A stretch of DNA of 64,000 nucleotides, taken from Phaeotremella fagi (Eukaryota; Basidiomycota; Tremellomycetes; Tremellales; Phaeotremellaceae). Below, in pieces: positions 40,201-52,167 of this stretch. The stretch covers positions 788,765 through 852,764 of the forward strand of contig BCHU01000006.1 in the NCBI GenBank assembly GCA_001599715.1, given 5' to 3'. The notes under the pieces are model-generated. The model worked only from the letters and a program-made list of their open reading frames with translations. It was not told the origin of the DNA and did no database searches. Position numbers and translations under genes: made by a program. Position 1 is the stretch's first letter. Each line of letters begins with the position of its first letter.

Positions 40201-41005
40201 GAGAAACGGTTGCGAGGTCAGTGATAGGATATTGCTTTACTGGTGACTGTAATCGATTAGTATTGAATTCATCGGGAATAACCTACCTTGTCGGTATCTG
40301 AAGCAAAGAACATCGCACCATTACCAACACCCAAAGAACCCTTTTTCTTCTTTTTACCATCGACCTCACTGATAGCCCAAGTTTCGATTTTATCCTTAAG
40401 TTTCAATTCACGTTGTTTAGCAGCAGTAGCTCTTTTCCTCTCCTCCTCAGCTTCCGCCGCACGTTGAGCTTCAAGTTCAGCAGCTGCTTGACCAGCATCC
40501 TCAACTTCAACTTCGTTGGCTTCATCCATTGGTTCACAGTATGTTCGAGGGACGAAACCTAATCGTTCATCACCTTGATCTACTTTTACGAGTAGCCAAT
40601 CATCTTCTATGGAAAAGACATGAAGTAGTTGATCTTCTTCCATTGATAGTTCATCCGGTGAAGTTGAGGTGTAGAGGTATAGAGCCCTTGTTTGATTGAC
40701 TGGTGGAATCTTAATAAAAACGAATCAGATCATAGCACATGTTATCGTTACAGTCCCAACTTTACCTCTTCAACATAAGTAACAGGGATGAGACCAATGC
40801 GCCCATCACCTCCATCTTCCTTTAACTTGGCTTTCCACCAGCTAAGACAGGTTAGAAGTGGATACGAAGATGATAAGAATGACACTCACTCATCGTCCTC
40901 TTTGTCGATGACATATAAGATTTGATCCTCAGTGAAAGATAGCTCTCCATCTGGATCTTGAGCAGTATAATCGTAAAGAGCCTTGACTACGGCTACGTAG
41001 GCCAT
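37248..41005 (-). CDS. SLA1: endocytic adaptor / actin assembly protein SLA1
   Basis: Multi-domain coat protein at cortical actin patches linking cargo, clathrin and Las17/WASP. ATG 41005 gives SH3-1 (VVKALYDYTAQDPDGELSF), then SH3-2 (ALYLYTSTSPDELSM). A charged coiled-coil-like stretch follows. SH3-3 comes third (VVLYDFTAQGDDELSVVDGE, with VVPAQYVEL), after which a long Glu/Arg/Ala-rich segment runs. SHD1, the NPFxD-binding domain, contains FLGMNGNKIRLHKLNG and VPLEKMSQEDAQMI. SHD2 (SAM-like) is FDWFEFFLSAGCDMDDCTRY, with GLREGDVIRVRKAI. The C-terminus is Gln/Pro-rich with at least seven QxTG sites of the Ark1/Prk1 type (for example MVPQQTGYM, MLPQQTGYM, LMNQPTGM). About 1,090 residues and eight or so introns. 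Confidence 0.95.
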
Positions 41006-41299
41006 TGTAAGAACGTTGATTCAATGATTGATAAAGGAGATGTGGTATGAGTTTGATAGTGTGAAGAGTAGGTGAGTGAGAGTATGACAAGATATAAGTA
41101 ATAGATGTAATGAAAGAGATGAGAAGATGAGTTTAAATATAGATAGATAGATGGGATGGATGGATGTTAAAAGGTCAAAGTGAAGTGACGTCGGACCAGT
41201 GCGTACCAGCTAAGTAGCAGCAAGAGAAAGGGAATACCCTGAGAATAGATTTTAACCAGCAACAACGACCACCAACCACCAACACAACCACCATCCACA
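41006..41299. promoter_or_regulatory. divergent promoter, SLA1 / DUF155 gene
   Basis: 294 bp between outward-facing starts. It contains short GATA/GATG tetranucleotide runs at about 41143-41166. The side next to the DUF155 gene is A/C-rich as in other leaders here. Confidence 0.5.
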
Positions 41300-43657
41300 A
41301 TGTCAAGACCTAATGCAGGTCCATCTAGACCTCTAGGCGCTCCACCAAAACCGCCTTTAGCAGGTCAACCAGGTGGTGCAACTCCAGCTCAAATTCCAAG
41401 GAGACATGCAGGTGCTGTTCCAGGTATGTATCGTAGTGTATATCCCAACTCACACCTCACCTCCTAGGTATCGCAAGAACTGCATCATCTCTAAGACAAT
41501 CCTCACCATTGAGTCCATCTCTATCACCTTTAGCATCTCTACCCTCTCATCTAAGGAATCTATCGACTCCAAGAATCCCATCACCGTTAGGTAAAGGAAC
41601 ACCATCTCGCGGTTTAAAACAATCATTGCCAGTTAGAACCTCAAAAACTACAGAGAAACATGTTTTATTACCTGAATCACCTCAATTGGCTCCATTGCCC
41701 AAGTCACCTATGGGGAGTCAAGTGAATCTAGCCCCTCCAAGATCAAACGCAAATGTTTCTTTGACGAATCAATCGAATATTGGAATTTCTGGTGGCTCAA
41801 CTTCTACATCGAGTTATAAACCCCACTACGCTTCTTCGATATCTTCACATACACCTCATCATGTTGATGAACGATCTGAGGCTGAGAAAATGACTAAAAG
41901 GGAAAGGGAGGAGAACGGTTTACCTAGATTGACGGCTTATGGGACGGCTGAAGGTTATCGATTGAAATTGCTCCAAGCTTTTTTGAAGAGAGAACATGGC
42001 GTTGGGGTGGTGAGAGTTTTTGATGATTGTATCTATGCGGTAGGTCAAGAGACGTTTCTTTTAGCAATTCAAATTGATTCATGGTTTAGGTCTATAATTT
42101 ACCGTTGTTACCTGGTTATGGAGCAAGTACCAAAATACGATCTTCACCAGCGGTTAAATCACCTGGAGGTGTGTCTCTGCTTGAACGAATGACGTTAGCA
42201 GAAGATTTAGGATACAACGACAGTTATTTCCCAGTATCAGATGATCCAGATGCTGCACCGTTTGATCCATCCTCGGAATATCTTCTCAGTCATTCACCAC
42301 CAGTTATCGATGTCATGTCAACAATAGCTGAAAGAGATCATGAACAAGCTATCGACGAAAGTGCACTAGGACTTTCCAATGAACAAACAGAAAATATAAT
42401 CGATCTAGGTACACACTTATCACCAGAGAACTCCAATTATCTTGAACATATCCCATCAGAAGCCTTATCGCCATCTGAATTACCACCAGGACCCGAAATC
42501 CCATCAATACCAGAATACATCCAAACCCACGGTCAACCAATTTATCCCACCGGTGAAACACCACATACATCATCAGATTCAAACGCACCCTATCCCCGAT
42601 CACCTGAAATCCAAAAAATGAGACCAAGGGCTAAATCGCATTCGAATTTGAATAAAGTCGCTGAAGCTGTTTTCTTTTCTTACGGTGTTTCTGTGTTTTT
42701 TGGGTTTTCAGAGACGGAAGAGAGAACTATTATGGAGGATTGTGAGGGTGCTGGTGTCTGGATGAGAGGTCAGGATGAAGATGATTGGGAAGTTGAAGAG
42801 TTCCATTACGTGGTGAGTTCATTTGTTTTGGAGTTGGACAAATTCTGAACACCCGACCTTTCAGTATGATCGTGATGCGGATTATCCTAGAATTTATAAT
42901 GATCTATTCAGTGAGTCTCCTTCATGATCAAAACATCTATCAGACTGACGCGAAACAGCGTTCAAATCGCATTCACATCTATTGAAACTCTCACTCTCCC
43001 ACGCCATAGCCCAATCAACGAAATTATCAATCTACGAAGCGATAATGCAAGAATCGTTAGCTTTAACCTCATCTTTCCCGAAAGAATTAGCCATAACTGG
43101 ACATCTACAACTGAACAGACGAGACGCTTTGAAGATGACAGGAAGACTGTTCAAACTTCGTATGGATGTTAATCTGATAGGTGGAATTCTGGGTTAGTAC
43201 TTTCTTTTATACGATAGATCGTCTGACACGATTTTTCTCAAAGATACCCCCGAATTATTTTGGTCTGAAGCATCGCTTTATCCATTGTACGAAGCTATAC
43301 GTGATTATCTAGAGATCGGTCCCCGAGTTCAAGTTCTCAATGACAGATTATCCGTCGTTGGTGATTTGGTAAGTCTTCTTAAATAAGGTTATCTTTCTCT
43401 GAACTAACAATGAATAAGCTCGAAATCATACATGAATACATCGATCAGAGAGCCATGCATCGAATCACTTGGATCGTCATTTGGTTAATCGTCGTTGCAT
43501 GTATCGTTGAAGTGGTAAATGTTTCCTTTGAAATCTAGGTCTATGTACTGATATCAAACAGGGAGAAGTTGTGGCCAGAATGGTCTTCCACGCTATACCG
43601 AGAGAACCTGGAGAACTGTTATTGATGAAAGCTAAACGATGGGTCTTCTCGGGCTAA
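41300..43657 (+). CDS. DUF155 family protein (RMND1 / Sad1-interacting factor type)
   Basis: Conserved membrane-anchored family that includes mitochondrial RMND1 and the fission-yeast Sad1-interacting factors. ATG 41300 gives MSRPNAGPSRPLGAPPKPP, a disordered Pro/Ser-rich N-terminus. The DUF155 core begins RLTAYGTAEGYRLKLLQAFL with VFDDCIYAVYNLPLLPG. A disordered insert of about 190 residues rich in Pro/Ser follows, and the core resumes VAEAVFFSYGVSVFFGFSE with EERTIM. Then come SHAIAQSTKLSIYEAIMQ, ELAITGHLQLNRRDALK, DTPELFWSEASLYPLYEA and the family's C-terminal EYIDQRAMHRITWIVIWLIV, where the last part is a membrane helix. Large inserts and a long N-terminus fit the Sif-type fungal branch rather than RMND1; which organelle it serves is not settled by the sequence. 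Eight or so introns, about 660 residues. Confidence 0.88.
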
Positions 43658-44342
43658 CGGTATATAATCGACTTGGGCATCGATTTGTTGTAATAAATAC
43701 TGCGCATGGTATTTGTGTTGTATATTATCGACTAAATTTGGCTATCCTATCGTGTGTATTTTGACCCACACGGATGACATCTACTAGATCAAGACACTCT
43801 CGTTGTGTCTAGCCTCTCTATTTGCGCCATCACCATCATCACCACCATCACAATCTCCATCAAAGTTTCACGGGCGATCATGTTACTGTCTCAAAGGATG
43901 TGACGACCATTCCCTGGTAACGAGAAGTACCGAAAATACGCTAAATCTGTCCAATCAATCAAAAACAATCTTAAATTCAAAAACAGGAAACGGAAAAAAG
44001 AGGTTCATGTGAAAAAGATTGAAATAATTCCTCAATGGGATCATTGGGAGAGATCAAATCCACTCGGATCAATAATGAGAGACCTCTGTCTCAATCTTGA
44101 AAATTTGGTTTTTAAGAGTAACCATGTCAACCATCATCATCATCAATCTTGATTGGTGATTGATTTTATCGTATGTGCAGAAATGATTGGGCACTACACT
44201 ATATAAAGTAACTCTGATACTAACTGTTTTTTACTGACATCTCAATCTCCTTCTCTCGTTCACAGAATCTTCCTTTTCTGACTCTACTGTATCCTATCAA
44301 ATTGTTACTTAACTTGAACCCCTAACTTCTTTTTCATCTGAA
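43658..44342. other. intergenic between DUF155 and DUF6534 copy C
   Basis: 685 bp. A CATCACCATCATCACCACC-type run (about 43828-43855) is the only repeat. The last 60 bp (TCTCAATCTCCTTCTCTCG) is a pyrimidine-rich leader. No exon is supported. Confidence 0.45.
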
Positions 44343-46094
44343 ATGCCTACCGATACCACTCCAGTCCCCACCGAAGCAGAGGCAGCAGCCCTATTCGCTC
44401 CCACAGCCACATTTTCTTTAGGATGTATCTTCGCATCGTTGGTCATAGGTAAGTCTGAACCCGCAATTCCAGAACTAATCAACCGACCAGACACATTCCT
44501 AAGGTAAATAACTTCAAACGAAAGATTTCAAGCAACTGATAGATTTTCTTCAGCGGAGTTCTTACCATGCAATTCATTAGTTATTGGACATGGCAGAGAC
44601 ATGATTTCTGGTGGACAAAAACTATCGTTCTTTTCGCTTGTGGTATGTGTTTTGGAATCACTTGTTATATCTGTAAGTGATTCATTTATGTTGCCACGTT
44701 CACCAAAAATAAGACAATCAGCTGCTGCTGATTTGTTTCGATTAGGGTTCTTCGTCCAATACCTTTTTGTTCAAAATTATGGGTTGTTCGCCCCGTTCTT
44801 AGAGACTAGGTGGGTACACCGTACTGAGTTGATTGTAGCGTTGGAAGAACTGACTCTGAGAATCCAGATTCCTATCTTTATTCCCAGTTTTCGATAGTGA
44901 GTTCAATCTTTCATTCGGTACCCAATACTTACATTCCCTATTAGCACTTACTTCAGCTTGTATACAAGGTTTCTTCGCTCATAGAGCTTTCTTACTTTCT
45001 CATCGAAATTGGCCTCTATTGATTCTCATCTGGGTATGTTCCTTCAAAAGATAATACATACTGTATTGGCCTCTTTGAATAACGAATCTTGGTTTCAGGT
45101 ATTGATCGCCACTTCTTTCGGTGCTGCTCTCTCGGCAAAGATCATCTTTGGCGGTCTTAATAGTGAGATCGAAGCTGATAAAGTTAGTACTTGTAAGTCA
45201 AAGTCAACATATTCCACATGCGATCAGTCATTGATACATACAATCAATTGCAGCTATCTACAGTAAGTCAACTCCCATTTTGTCTCCTTTTCCTTCCTTC
45301 CTCCTTAAAACTAACTGTGTTCCGCAGTTTGGCTTTCGGCAGTCATGGCTGCAGATCTAGTCATCACCGTCGCAATTCTAAATGGCTTATTGAGATCCAA
45401 AACAGGTTGGGCTCACACAGACAAAGTAATTATTCCTATCAAACGATAACGAAGCATACATGTAACTAACGAGACGGAACTCAAATTAGACTATCACTCG
45501 TTTGGTTCGAATGACTTTCGAATCTCAATTACCTCCTACCGTACTCGCTATCGCGTTCTTAGCTGAATTTGGTAAGTAACATTCCTACGTAAAAAGTACC
45601 AGTCAAGCTCACAAAATATGATGATACAGCTCAACAACCTAATTCTCTGTTCGGAGCTACACTCCAAGCAATCCAATCGAAAATTTACGGTGTTGGTTTG
45701 ATGTTCGCTTTGAATTCCAGAGTCGATTTCAAGAGACAGATCGCTGGTGAAATGGATAAAACTGGTGTAAGTACTTCTTATTAATACCATTAATAGATTA
45801 TCACTCTGATTATGATCGCAGGGTCAAGTATTCGGTATGAGTCATCGACAACAAGCGACTCAAATCCAAGTTGAAGTCGAGACTGAAACCTATGTTCAAC
45901 AGGTAAGTCGCTGACGTCTTTGCGACCACTGCATATGTCATAACTGATTTCATCTCCAGACGACATCAGCACCCTACGGAACTAAAAGTTTTAACAGAAC
46001 TCACGAGGATAACGAATCAGACGATCTCGATAAAACTGCTGCTTACAACTCTCAAGCTAGATTGACCCAACCCGCTCAAGCGGAGTTCGTTTGA
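44343..46094 (+). CDS. DUF6534-type multi-pass membrane protein, copy C
   Basis: Third member of the family also present at 1-180 and 745-2968. ATG 44343 gives MPTDTTPVPTEAEAAALFAP, then TATFSLGCIFASLVIG. The helices can be read in the same order as in copy B: VLTMQFISYWTWQRHDFWW, GFFVQYLFVQNYGLFAPFLE, CIQGFFAHRAFLLSHRNWP, VLIATSFGAALSAKIIFGG, and then AADLVITVAILNGLLRSKTG, LVRMTFESQLPPTVLAIAF and LQAIQSKIYGVGLMFALNSR. The tail carries VEVETETYVQ and ends in the polar EDNESDDLDKTAAYNSQARL. One copy-B intron (after its WTA segment) is absent here, which makes a longer exon. Function unknown. Stop TGA at 46092-46094. About 315 residues. Confidence 0.85.
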
Positions 46095-49000
46095 TATCGT
46101 AGCTTCGATGTTTTGTTTTTTTCTGTCTTAATCTGTCTATACGTGTTTGTACATAGTTGACGAAACTTGATTTTAGAAAATGTCCATATTTTATACTTCG
46201 AGGTGTTTCTGTTGTTTTTACTTGCTGTGATGCATCGTATCGTATCGTTGCTACAATGAGCTTCATGCGAAGCGAAATCTCCGTTCTTTCATTTGAATCA
46301 GAGGGAACGGACAGTAACGCTGAAGTTCACTTTCCACTTCATTCTTCATCAAGCTTTCAACTTCGATTCCATCAACACGCTTTGTTAACTTAATATACTG
46401 TAAATTCCAGTGGCTTTCATCAAGGTGTGGCCAAATCATAAAAAACCCTTTCCCATGAAACCATAAAGCAATATATAATTCCTACAGAAGCATGATTTGA
46501 ATTGATACAGTCTTTCGGAAAATATAATACGTCAATGGCAACATCACCTTTTAATCTCAATTTACGTGAAAGTGATTACTAGGTACGAGGTACCAGAAGG
46601 TTACAACAATTTCGATCAAAGATGACCAATTGTCCCCCAATGAAATATTTGAATTAGTAACGAAATATCTCTGAAAACCTGCAATGTCTAATTGATTCCC
46701 AGTGAAACGAGGACTACCTGAATTGAAAAAGCTTTCTTATTCGGAAGGACTTCCAATTCCAGTACATTGACTTTTTCCTGATAGGAAAGTTGAAGGCATG
46801 CCTTTTTAGATTTCGCGTTCAGAATCATTGCTGACGCAACAAAGTTACATGACCTCAGGTTAGGTTATGCGTGTTGTATCACTTCATCAGGTCAGCTTTT
46901 TTATGCTTCTAGAATCCGAATATGCCAAGCACAAATCACAATTCCCAGAATCAATTCATATCAAAAACCTTACGCACTCTTCAAAGGCAGGGGCAAGGAA
47001 CAACGACATGACGAATCAACATATTATCCTCGTAAGCAAAGAATTGAGTTCAAGGTTGCTAGTTCTCAGGAACGTGAAAGCGTCAAAGAGATGAATAGAC
47101 ATAAATGAGGATAAGCAAGCGAACAAGGTATAAAAAGAAAGTTTACTTCAAAGGCTACGATGGAAATGGATTTGGGATGAATCAAGTCGTCATCCAAGAT
47201 AAATTTAACGTTCTCTGGAAAATCTGATTTCCCCTTTTTTGCAGCGTTTACCTGGAATCAAATAGAAAGCTTATTTGACCTAATGTCCGTGCGACAAGCC
47301 TTCGACGTCAACGATGCTGACAGATTGGACGGAAAGACGATAGGTTAGGTAGGTTCGTACGTGTAGAAGACGGTTCTGTACAACTCGGATCTCTATCAGA
47401 AAATTAGAAGTATCCTTGGCACACGGAAGGAGAATGAAGGCGTGTTGAAAGCGAAAGTCAAAAAAAAACCAACTCGTAAGACACGCGCCTGTTTCTGATA
47501 GTCATAAGAAGACAAAAATTCTTGTTTTCGTCGACTTTCATCGAAATTTATCATGTCATGTATTCGATCGAATCATTTTTTGAAAGGTAAGTTTGAGATT
47601 GATGCCTAATTTCGATGGCCGCAACTGTCGATCTCCACTAATAAACCACTTAAGTAACTGAACTCGATTAAAAAATTAATGAATGAATCCAGTAGTTCCC
47701 AGAAAACGCCAAAAAATAAAAAGGATAGAGTGTGGCTGCAGTCTAAATCACAAAGTGGAGTCAACTAAATTACCTGAAGCAGATATTATATTCATTTGAA
47801 TTCCCTTATTTTATATCTTTCTTACGGCAATACGCCCTTCTGATAGACCAATGAATCAGCCACCACTTAACTTGAAGCGGGGTTGAAAGACTGCGCCATG
47901 ATGGAGAGACTGAGGAGAGACTTGGGCTGTGTTTCGGTGTCAAGTTTATGACTGCGTCTGGTTATAACGGGGATCAAAAAGATCCATGACGCGGAGGCGG
48001 TTGAATGCATTTGAGATTTGCTGTCTTCAAAATATTCACCATCTCATATCGGGGCTGAGACGAAATATCTTAGTACAGACATAACCTGCTCCTATGGCGT
48101 TGCAATTAGTGTGAAAGTTCACGCATGCAGACAATAAGATCAAGATAGTAAAGATCATCCTTCGTTCCTGCACAGAAAGACTAAGTCTTACGAAACATCA
48201 CAAGGCAGAAAGACAATAGTAAAATGAACGAAAACATGATCAACGGCACCGTTTAGATCTAAGAGATTTCACGACTGATGACTAGCGTGAAAGCAAGTCA
48301 CATTAAGGATGGATGGGGATTACATGAAATTGAATTGAACACTGTTCTTGGTACCTTCATCCCTATCTCAATGTCAGGAAACGTGTTTAATGGTTAACCT
48401 TGTTGTCTCAGGTGAGAGAACGCGAAAAGCCAAAATCCCCAACCATATCCTGCTCCCGGATAAGGGACGGACAATCGAAATAGCGTTCTTTACTCCATAA
48501 TGAAAAATGTGAAAGAAGCGGTAGCAGATTAGACTAACCAATCTTGGTTCGACCCTGTACCAAACCATGTAAGGATAGTAATAAAACGATGAATGCATTT
48601 AGATTTATTTGAGTTTTATGTTTGAGATGACCTTGATCGGCTTCCATTTCAAGTACGAATCCCCCCTTCAACCTTGCCTTCATCAATTCAATTAGACCAA
48701 TAGTGTAACCCTAGGTATCCCCGTCAGACTGTCACACCAAATATTAAGTTATACTCAAAGAAAGACCGACGAGTCTCTAATTCAGACCACCAAGAAGAAA
48801 AAACAAAAAGCTATAACGCGAAGAACATAATTTCTGCGGGAGTCGCAGAGGAACGGTCCCTTATAATCCTTAGACTTTTTTAAAATCGATTTCTTTTTAG
48901 TCTAGATTAAAAATAATTCTACCCCTCTTCTCCCCACGATCATCACCCTTTGCTTTAAACATCTTTCTATCCCTCTCCTAACGAAATCGAAACAACTCCC

Positions 49001-49446
49001 AAGTTGGTCTCGTATCCATCCCATCTTAATCTTTTGAATCAAACCGACATCTCATTTGATTTTAATTTGGACCACCATCACTCTCTTACTTTGGACTTTG
49101 CGCTTTTGACGATATCTCACGACGTGACTCTCTTGTCAGTTCCACATTCGTTTCACCCCACTTAGCTTAAACCTCGACGGTTTATTGAATCTATAAACCC
49201 TTTCCAACTCAAACATCGATATCTCAGATTCCTACTCTTCAGGAAGACCCAGAGGTATATATATTTATATCTATCTACCAGGACAATTAGGCCAACACTT
49301 CATTCAGCCTTCTCTCTTCAAAACAGATCTTCCACATACATTTCAACGTTTTAGCAGTCACGATATTGGGTAGAATACACGAAACGTCCAGCCTTTTTCT
49401 TCAGTCTCATCAAACATTATCAACACTTTGAACAGCCATCACCACC
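46095..49446. other. 3.35-kb gene-poor region upstream of the kinase gene
   Basis: By far the largest gap in the window. I scanned both strands and found no exon series with the codon texture of the neighbours; the longest plus-strand frames are short and without family likeness. No rRNA, tRNA or transposon ends are recognised. The right-hand 817 bp (48630-49446) contain no ATG on the plus strand and are pyrimidine-rich from about 48900, which is described separately. Confidence 0.5.
48630..49446 (+). promoter_or_regulatory. long ATG-free, CT-rich leader of the kinase gene
   Basis: Reading the plus strand from 48630 to the kinase start at 49447 there is no ATG in any frame, while about twelve would be expected by chance. 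From about 48900 the strand is rich in C and T. This is how a long 5' untranslated region kept free of upstream start codons looks. A spliceable pair (GGTATATA...CTACCAG, about 49254-49280) may be a leader intron. The transcription start cannot be fixed from sequence. Confidence 0.6.
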
Positions 49447-51017
49447 ATGCCACACAACACCTTTGCCACGTCAGGTCTCGACCTTGTTGGACACACCATC
49501 GACAACGGACGTATTCAATTCTGTTCAGTGCTTGGTTTAGGTGCTTATGGCGTAGTCTACTTAGCACTGGATTTACATTCACCCTCACCAGCTTATCTCG
49601 CAGTCAAATGTTTACTACGTGCAGGTTTGGATTCGAGGCAGAGACATTTTCAAAGAAGAGAAATAGCTTTACATCAATTGGCATCAAGACATCCCAACGT
49701 CGTTACGATGCATAAAGTTCTGGAAGAAGGTGATTACATTTATGTGATCATGGACTATTGCGATCATGGAGATTTATTTGGTATGATTACGGAACGTCAA
49801 AGGGTAAGTTTAACTTTTTAAAGTTTACGCCTCTTGGCTTTTTGGCGTTTTCTCTTGTCCTCCACGGGTCATCTGCTAACTTTACTTCTCGCAGTATATT
49901 GGTGACGACATTTTGATCAAGAAAGTCTTCCTACAGATCGTTGATGCTGTTCAATACCTACATTCCCTTGGTATCTTCCATCGTGATTTGAAACCAGAGA
50001 ATATCCTGTGCACAAGAGACGGTGAAAGGATATGTATCGCTGATTTCGGTTTGGCGACTTCAGAAAGAAAATCAACAGATTTCGGATGGTGAGTACAGTC
50101 TTTTCTCGTTGCTCGAGTTGAAACTTACCCCTTCTAGTGGATCAACATTTTATCTAAGTCCTGAGTGCCAGGGTGGTCTTTTCGAAAGATTGGAAAATTA
50201 CGGTACCGAAGGCAACGACATTTGGTCATTAGGCGTTATACTTGTCAACTTGACTTGCGGAAGAAATCCATGGCGCCAAGCTTGTCCCAACGACGAGACA
50301 TTCAGAGCCTATGTCCATAACCCAGATTTCCTAAGAACAATCTTACCAATCTCATCATCATGCAATCGAATCCTTAAAGGTTTATTCGCTTTGGAACCCT
50401 CGCAACGAATGTCGTTATCAGAACTACGGAGACGTATCCTCGCCGTCGAAAGCTTCACACTTACGGAGGAAGAATTATTACATGCTCATTCAGCTGCCAG
50501 AGCTGCAGCAGCCGCTGTTAGACCTATCGCTAAAGCACCAACTCTGCCCGTTGTCGTTGACGAAGAAGAATCAGAAATGGATTACGTCCATGTTGAACCA
50601 TTACAAACTAAAGTTTGCGATGATAAAACAAAAGTCAAAGTCGAATTGAATGGAAATCGACACGCTTGGTCTGGTTATTCGAATCTAACAATTGAACAAT
50701 TCGATCCATCGGTCTTAGCTCAAATCGATTATACCCAACCAAACCAACATCAACAACAACGTCAACGTCAAGCTAGACCATCAATAGAAACTCCAGGTTT
50801 GGATTTAGACATAGAATACGGAATTACAAGAACTTGCAGTAGATCTTCTTCATCCGGTGATATATCTTTACCACCTACGCCTGAATTTTTTCCAGCCGAT
50901 AAACAAGGACCTTGCTCAACCAGAAATAAAAACGACCCAAGTTGGGAAATACCAGGTGTAAAAAATATGAGACTAGCTCCACCAAGTCCTTTAGGTCAAG
51001 AATTCACCCTTGCTTAA
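49447..51017 (+). CDS. Ser/Thr protein kinase, Ran1/Sks1-like
   Basis: Kinase domain at the N-terminus and a polar tail. ATG 49447 gives [20 protein letters not shown]. The glycine loop is [14 protein letters not shown], the catalytic Lys lies in YLAVKCLL, the catalytic loop is [12 protein letters not shown] and the activation segment begins [10 protein letters not shown]. The usual APE is replaced by SPE in [10 protein letters not shown], as in Ran1/Pat1- and Sks1/Vhs1-type fungal kinases, and [20 protein letters not shown] follows. Two introns (49804-49894 and 50089-50137) give 476 residues. The C-terminal 200 residues have an Ala run, [22 protein letters not shown] acidic stretch and a Gln/Arg repeat ([10 protein letters not shown]). 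Kinases of this group act in nutrient and meiotic control; the long upstream gap and leader agree with heavy regulation. Confidence 0.9.
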
Positions 51018-51612
51018 CCCAACAATCAATTCTTTATACTCGTCATTGTCAACTTCACGGATACCGTCGAATCACCATTGTATTGTCACATTAGTCAATA
51101 ACGTTGTTCAAATTTTGATCATTCATGTTTCTCAATTGTATCACGTATCGCATTCGGTTGTCTATCATTACATCTCCTAACGTCCCCTTCACGTATTTGT
51201 CACCACCAATTCTCACGTTCTTTTGTCATGCTATAGAAAATTCTCTTTACAGTCATTTATTCATTTTAATTATAATCAATCTTTGATTTGTTCTTGCATT
51301 TTCATGTCATTGTATTTTATATAAAATTGTAGAGTATCGTCAACATTTACCCACTTTTTTTTTAATTTCGTTCATTACATGCATTGCATCTTTTGACTCT
51401 GATCACTATGATAACAGCAAAGCATGATGAATCCAATAAATACAGTCGTCTGAGAATGCAACACTGCGTCAAGGTAGAATCTTGCATAAACTTCCCGTCA
51501 ACTCGTGATAGACTTTCCTTTCATACTAACATATACTCAAACTACAGTACATACATTACCCTCTGCGTAAGATTTTTCAAACATCACCCTTGTACTAACC
51601 GATCCTTTGATT
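51018..51612. other. convergent 3' region, kinase / small-family copy 1
   Basis: 595 bp between facing stops. It carries a 9-T run at about 51355-51364 and AT-rich sequence typical of a long 3' untranslated region. No gene is supported. Confidence 0.45.
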
Positions 51613-52167
51613 TCATTCTGACGTCTCCTTATCACCTTGATAAACGTTCTTTATCAAACACTCAGCGACACTGTTTGCGAAACCCTCGAAATCGTTCTCT
51701 TTTATGAACTTGCCAAGCATCGGCGCATCGTCGGAGTAACGATCTACTTCAGCTTCCTCAATACTCTGTTTTATTCTTTCGACAAGTCCCTCAAAGTTGA
51801 TAGATCGATTGAACCAAGTGAATGGACCGACGGGGTATGGAGACATCCTGTAACGAAACTCTTGATTTTCGGTTCTTCTGTATAGAGTAATAATATTCAT
51901 CCCGAGTGTTTCGTTCGCCCCCGGAAACAGATGAAATGGCTTGTTTTCAACTTCAGCGAAGAAACCGATGATGAGTGATTGACCTCTTGTGAGGAGCTTG
52001 ATACTATGATCGGGTTCTGAGAAACCTGTCCAACAGCCCCTGAAGTCATATGGATTTCCATAATGTTCAGCGTACTTGAGACGAAGTTTTTGGGCCAAGC
52101 TGGAGAGATCAGGATCAGTGACCCAGTGAGGTGATGAGTTTTCTGATTGAGTATCGTTTGTTGACAT
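51613..52167 (-). CDS. unrecognised small protein family, copy 1 (intact)
   Basis: Intronless, 184 residues from ATG 52167 (MSTNDTQSENSSPHWVTDPD). I do not recognise the family. Features shared with the next two copies: a start of Met-Ser-Thr and a polar stretch, WVTDPDLSSLAQKL, the signature FRGCWTGFSEPD, a hydrophobic strand QSLIIGFFAE, WFNRSINFEGLVERIKQSIE and the C-terminal helix LGKFIKENDFEGFANSVAEC ending VYQGDKE. No signal peptide, membrane helix, zinc site or known catalytic motif is seen, so it looks like a small soluble alpha/beta protein. A longer reading from 52257 would use an extra hydrophobic leader with no ATG match in the other copies, so the MST start is preferred. It is the first of a tandem array. 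Confidence 0.8.
   Translation of the reverse strand: MSTNDTQSENSSPHWVTDPDLSSLAQKLRLKYAEHYGNPYDFRGCWTGFSEPDHSIKLLTRGQSLIIGFFAEVENKPFHLFPGANETLGMNIITLYRRTENQEFRYRMSPYPVGPFTWFNRSINFEGLVERIKQSIEEAEVDRYSDDAPMLGKFIKENDFEGFANSVAECLIKNVYQGDKETSE

Noticed and set aside
45500..45512. GGTTCGAAT, a tRNA-like B box
   Set aside because: It is within a coding exon of DUF6534 copy C (the LVRMTFESQL segment).
46867..47094. 75-codon frame in the gene desert
   Set aside because: Codon use and composition unlike the real genes, no likeness to a family, no supporting splice sites.
48546..48555. GGTTCGACCC, a perfect match to a tRNA B box
   Set aside because: The flanking five bases on each side cannot form a T-stem and no A box or acceptor stem is found around it.
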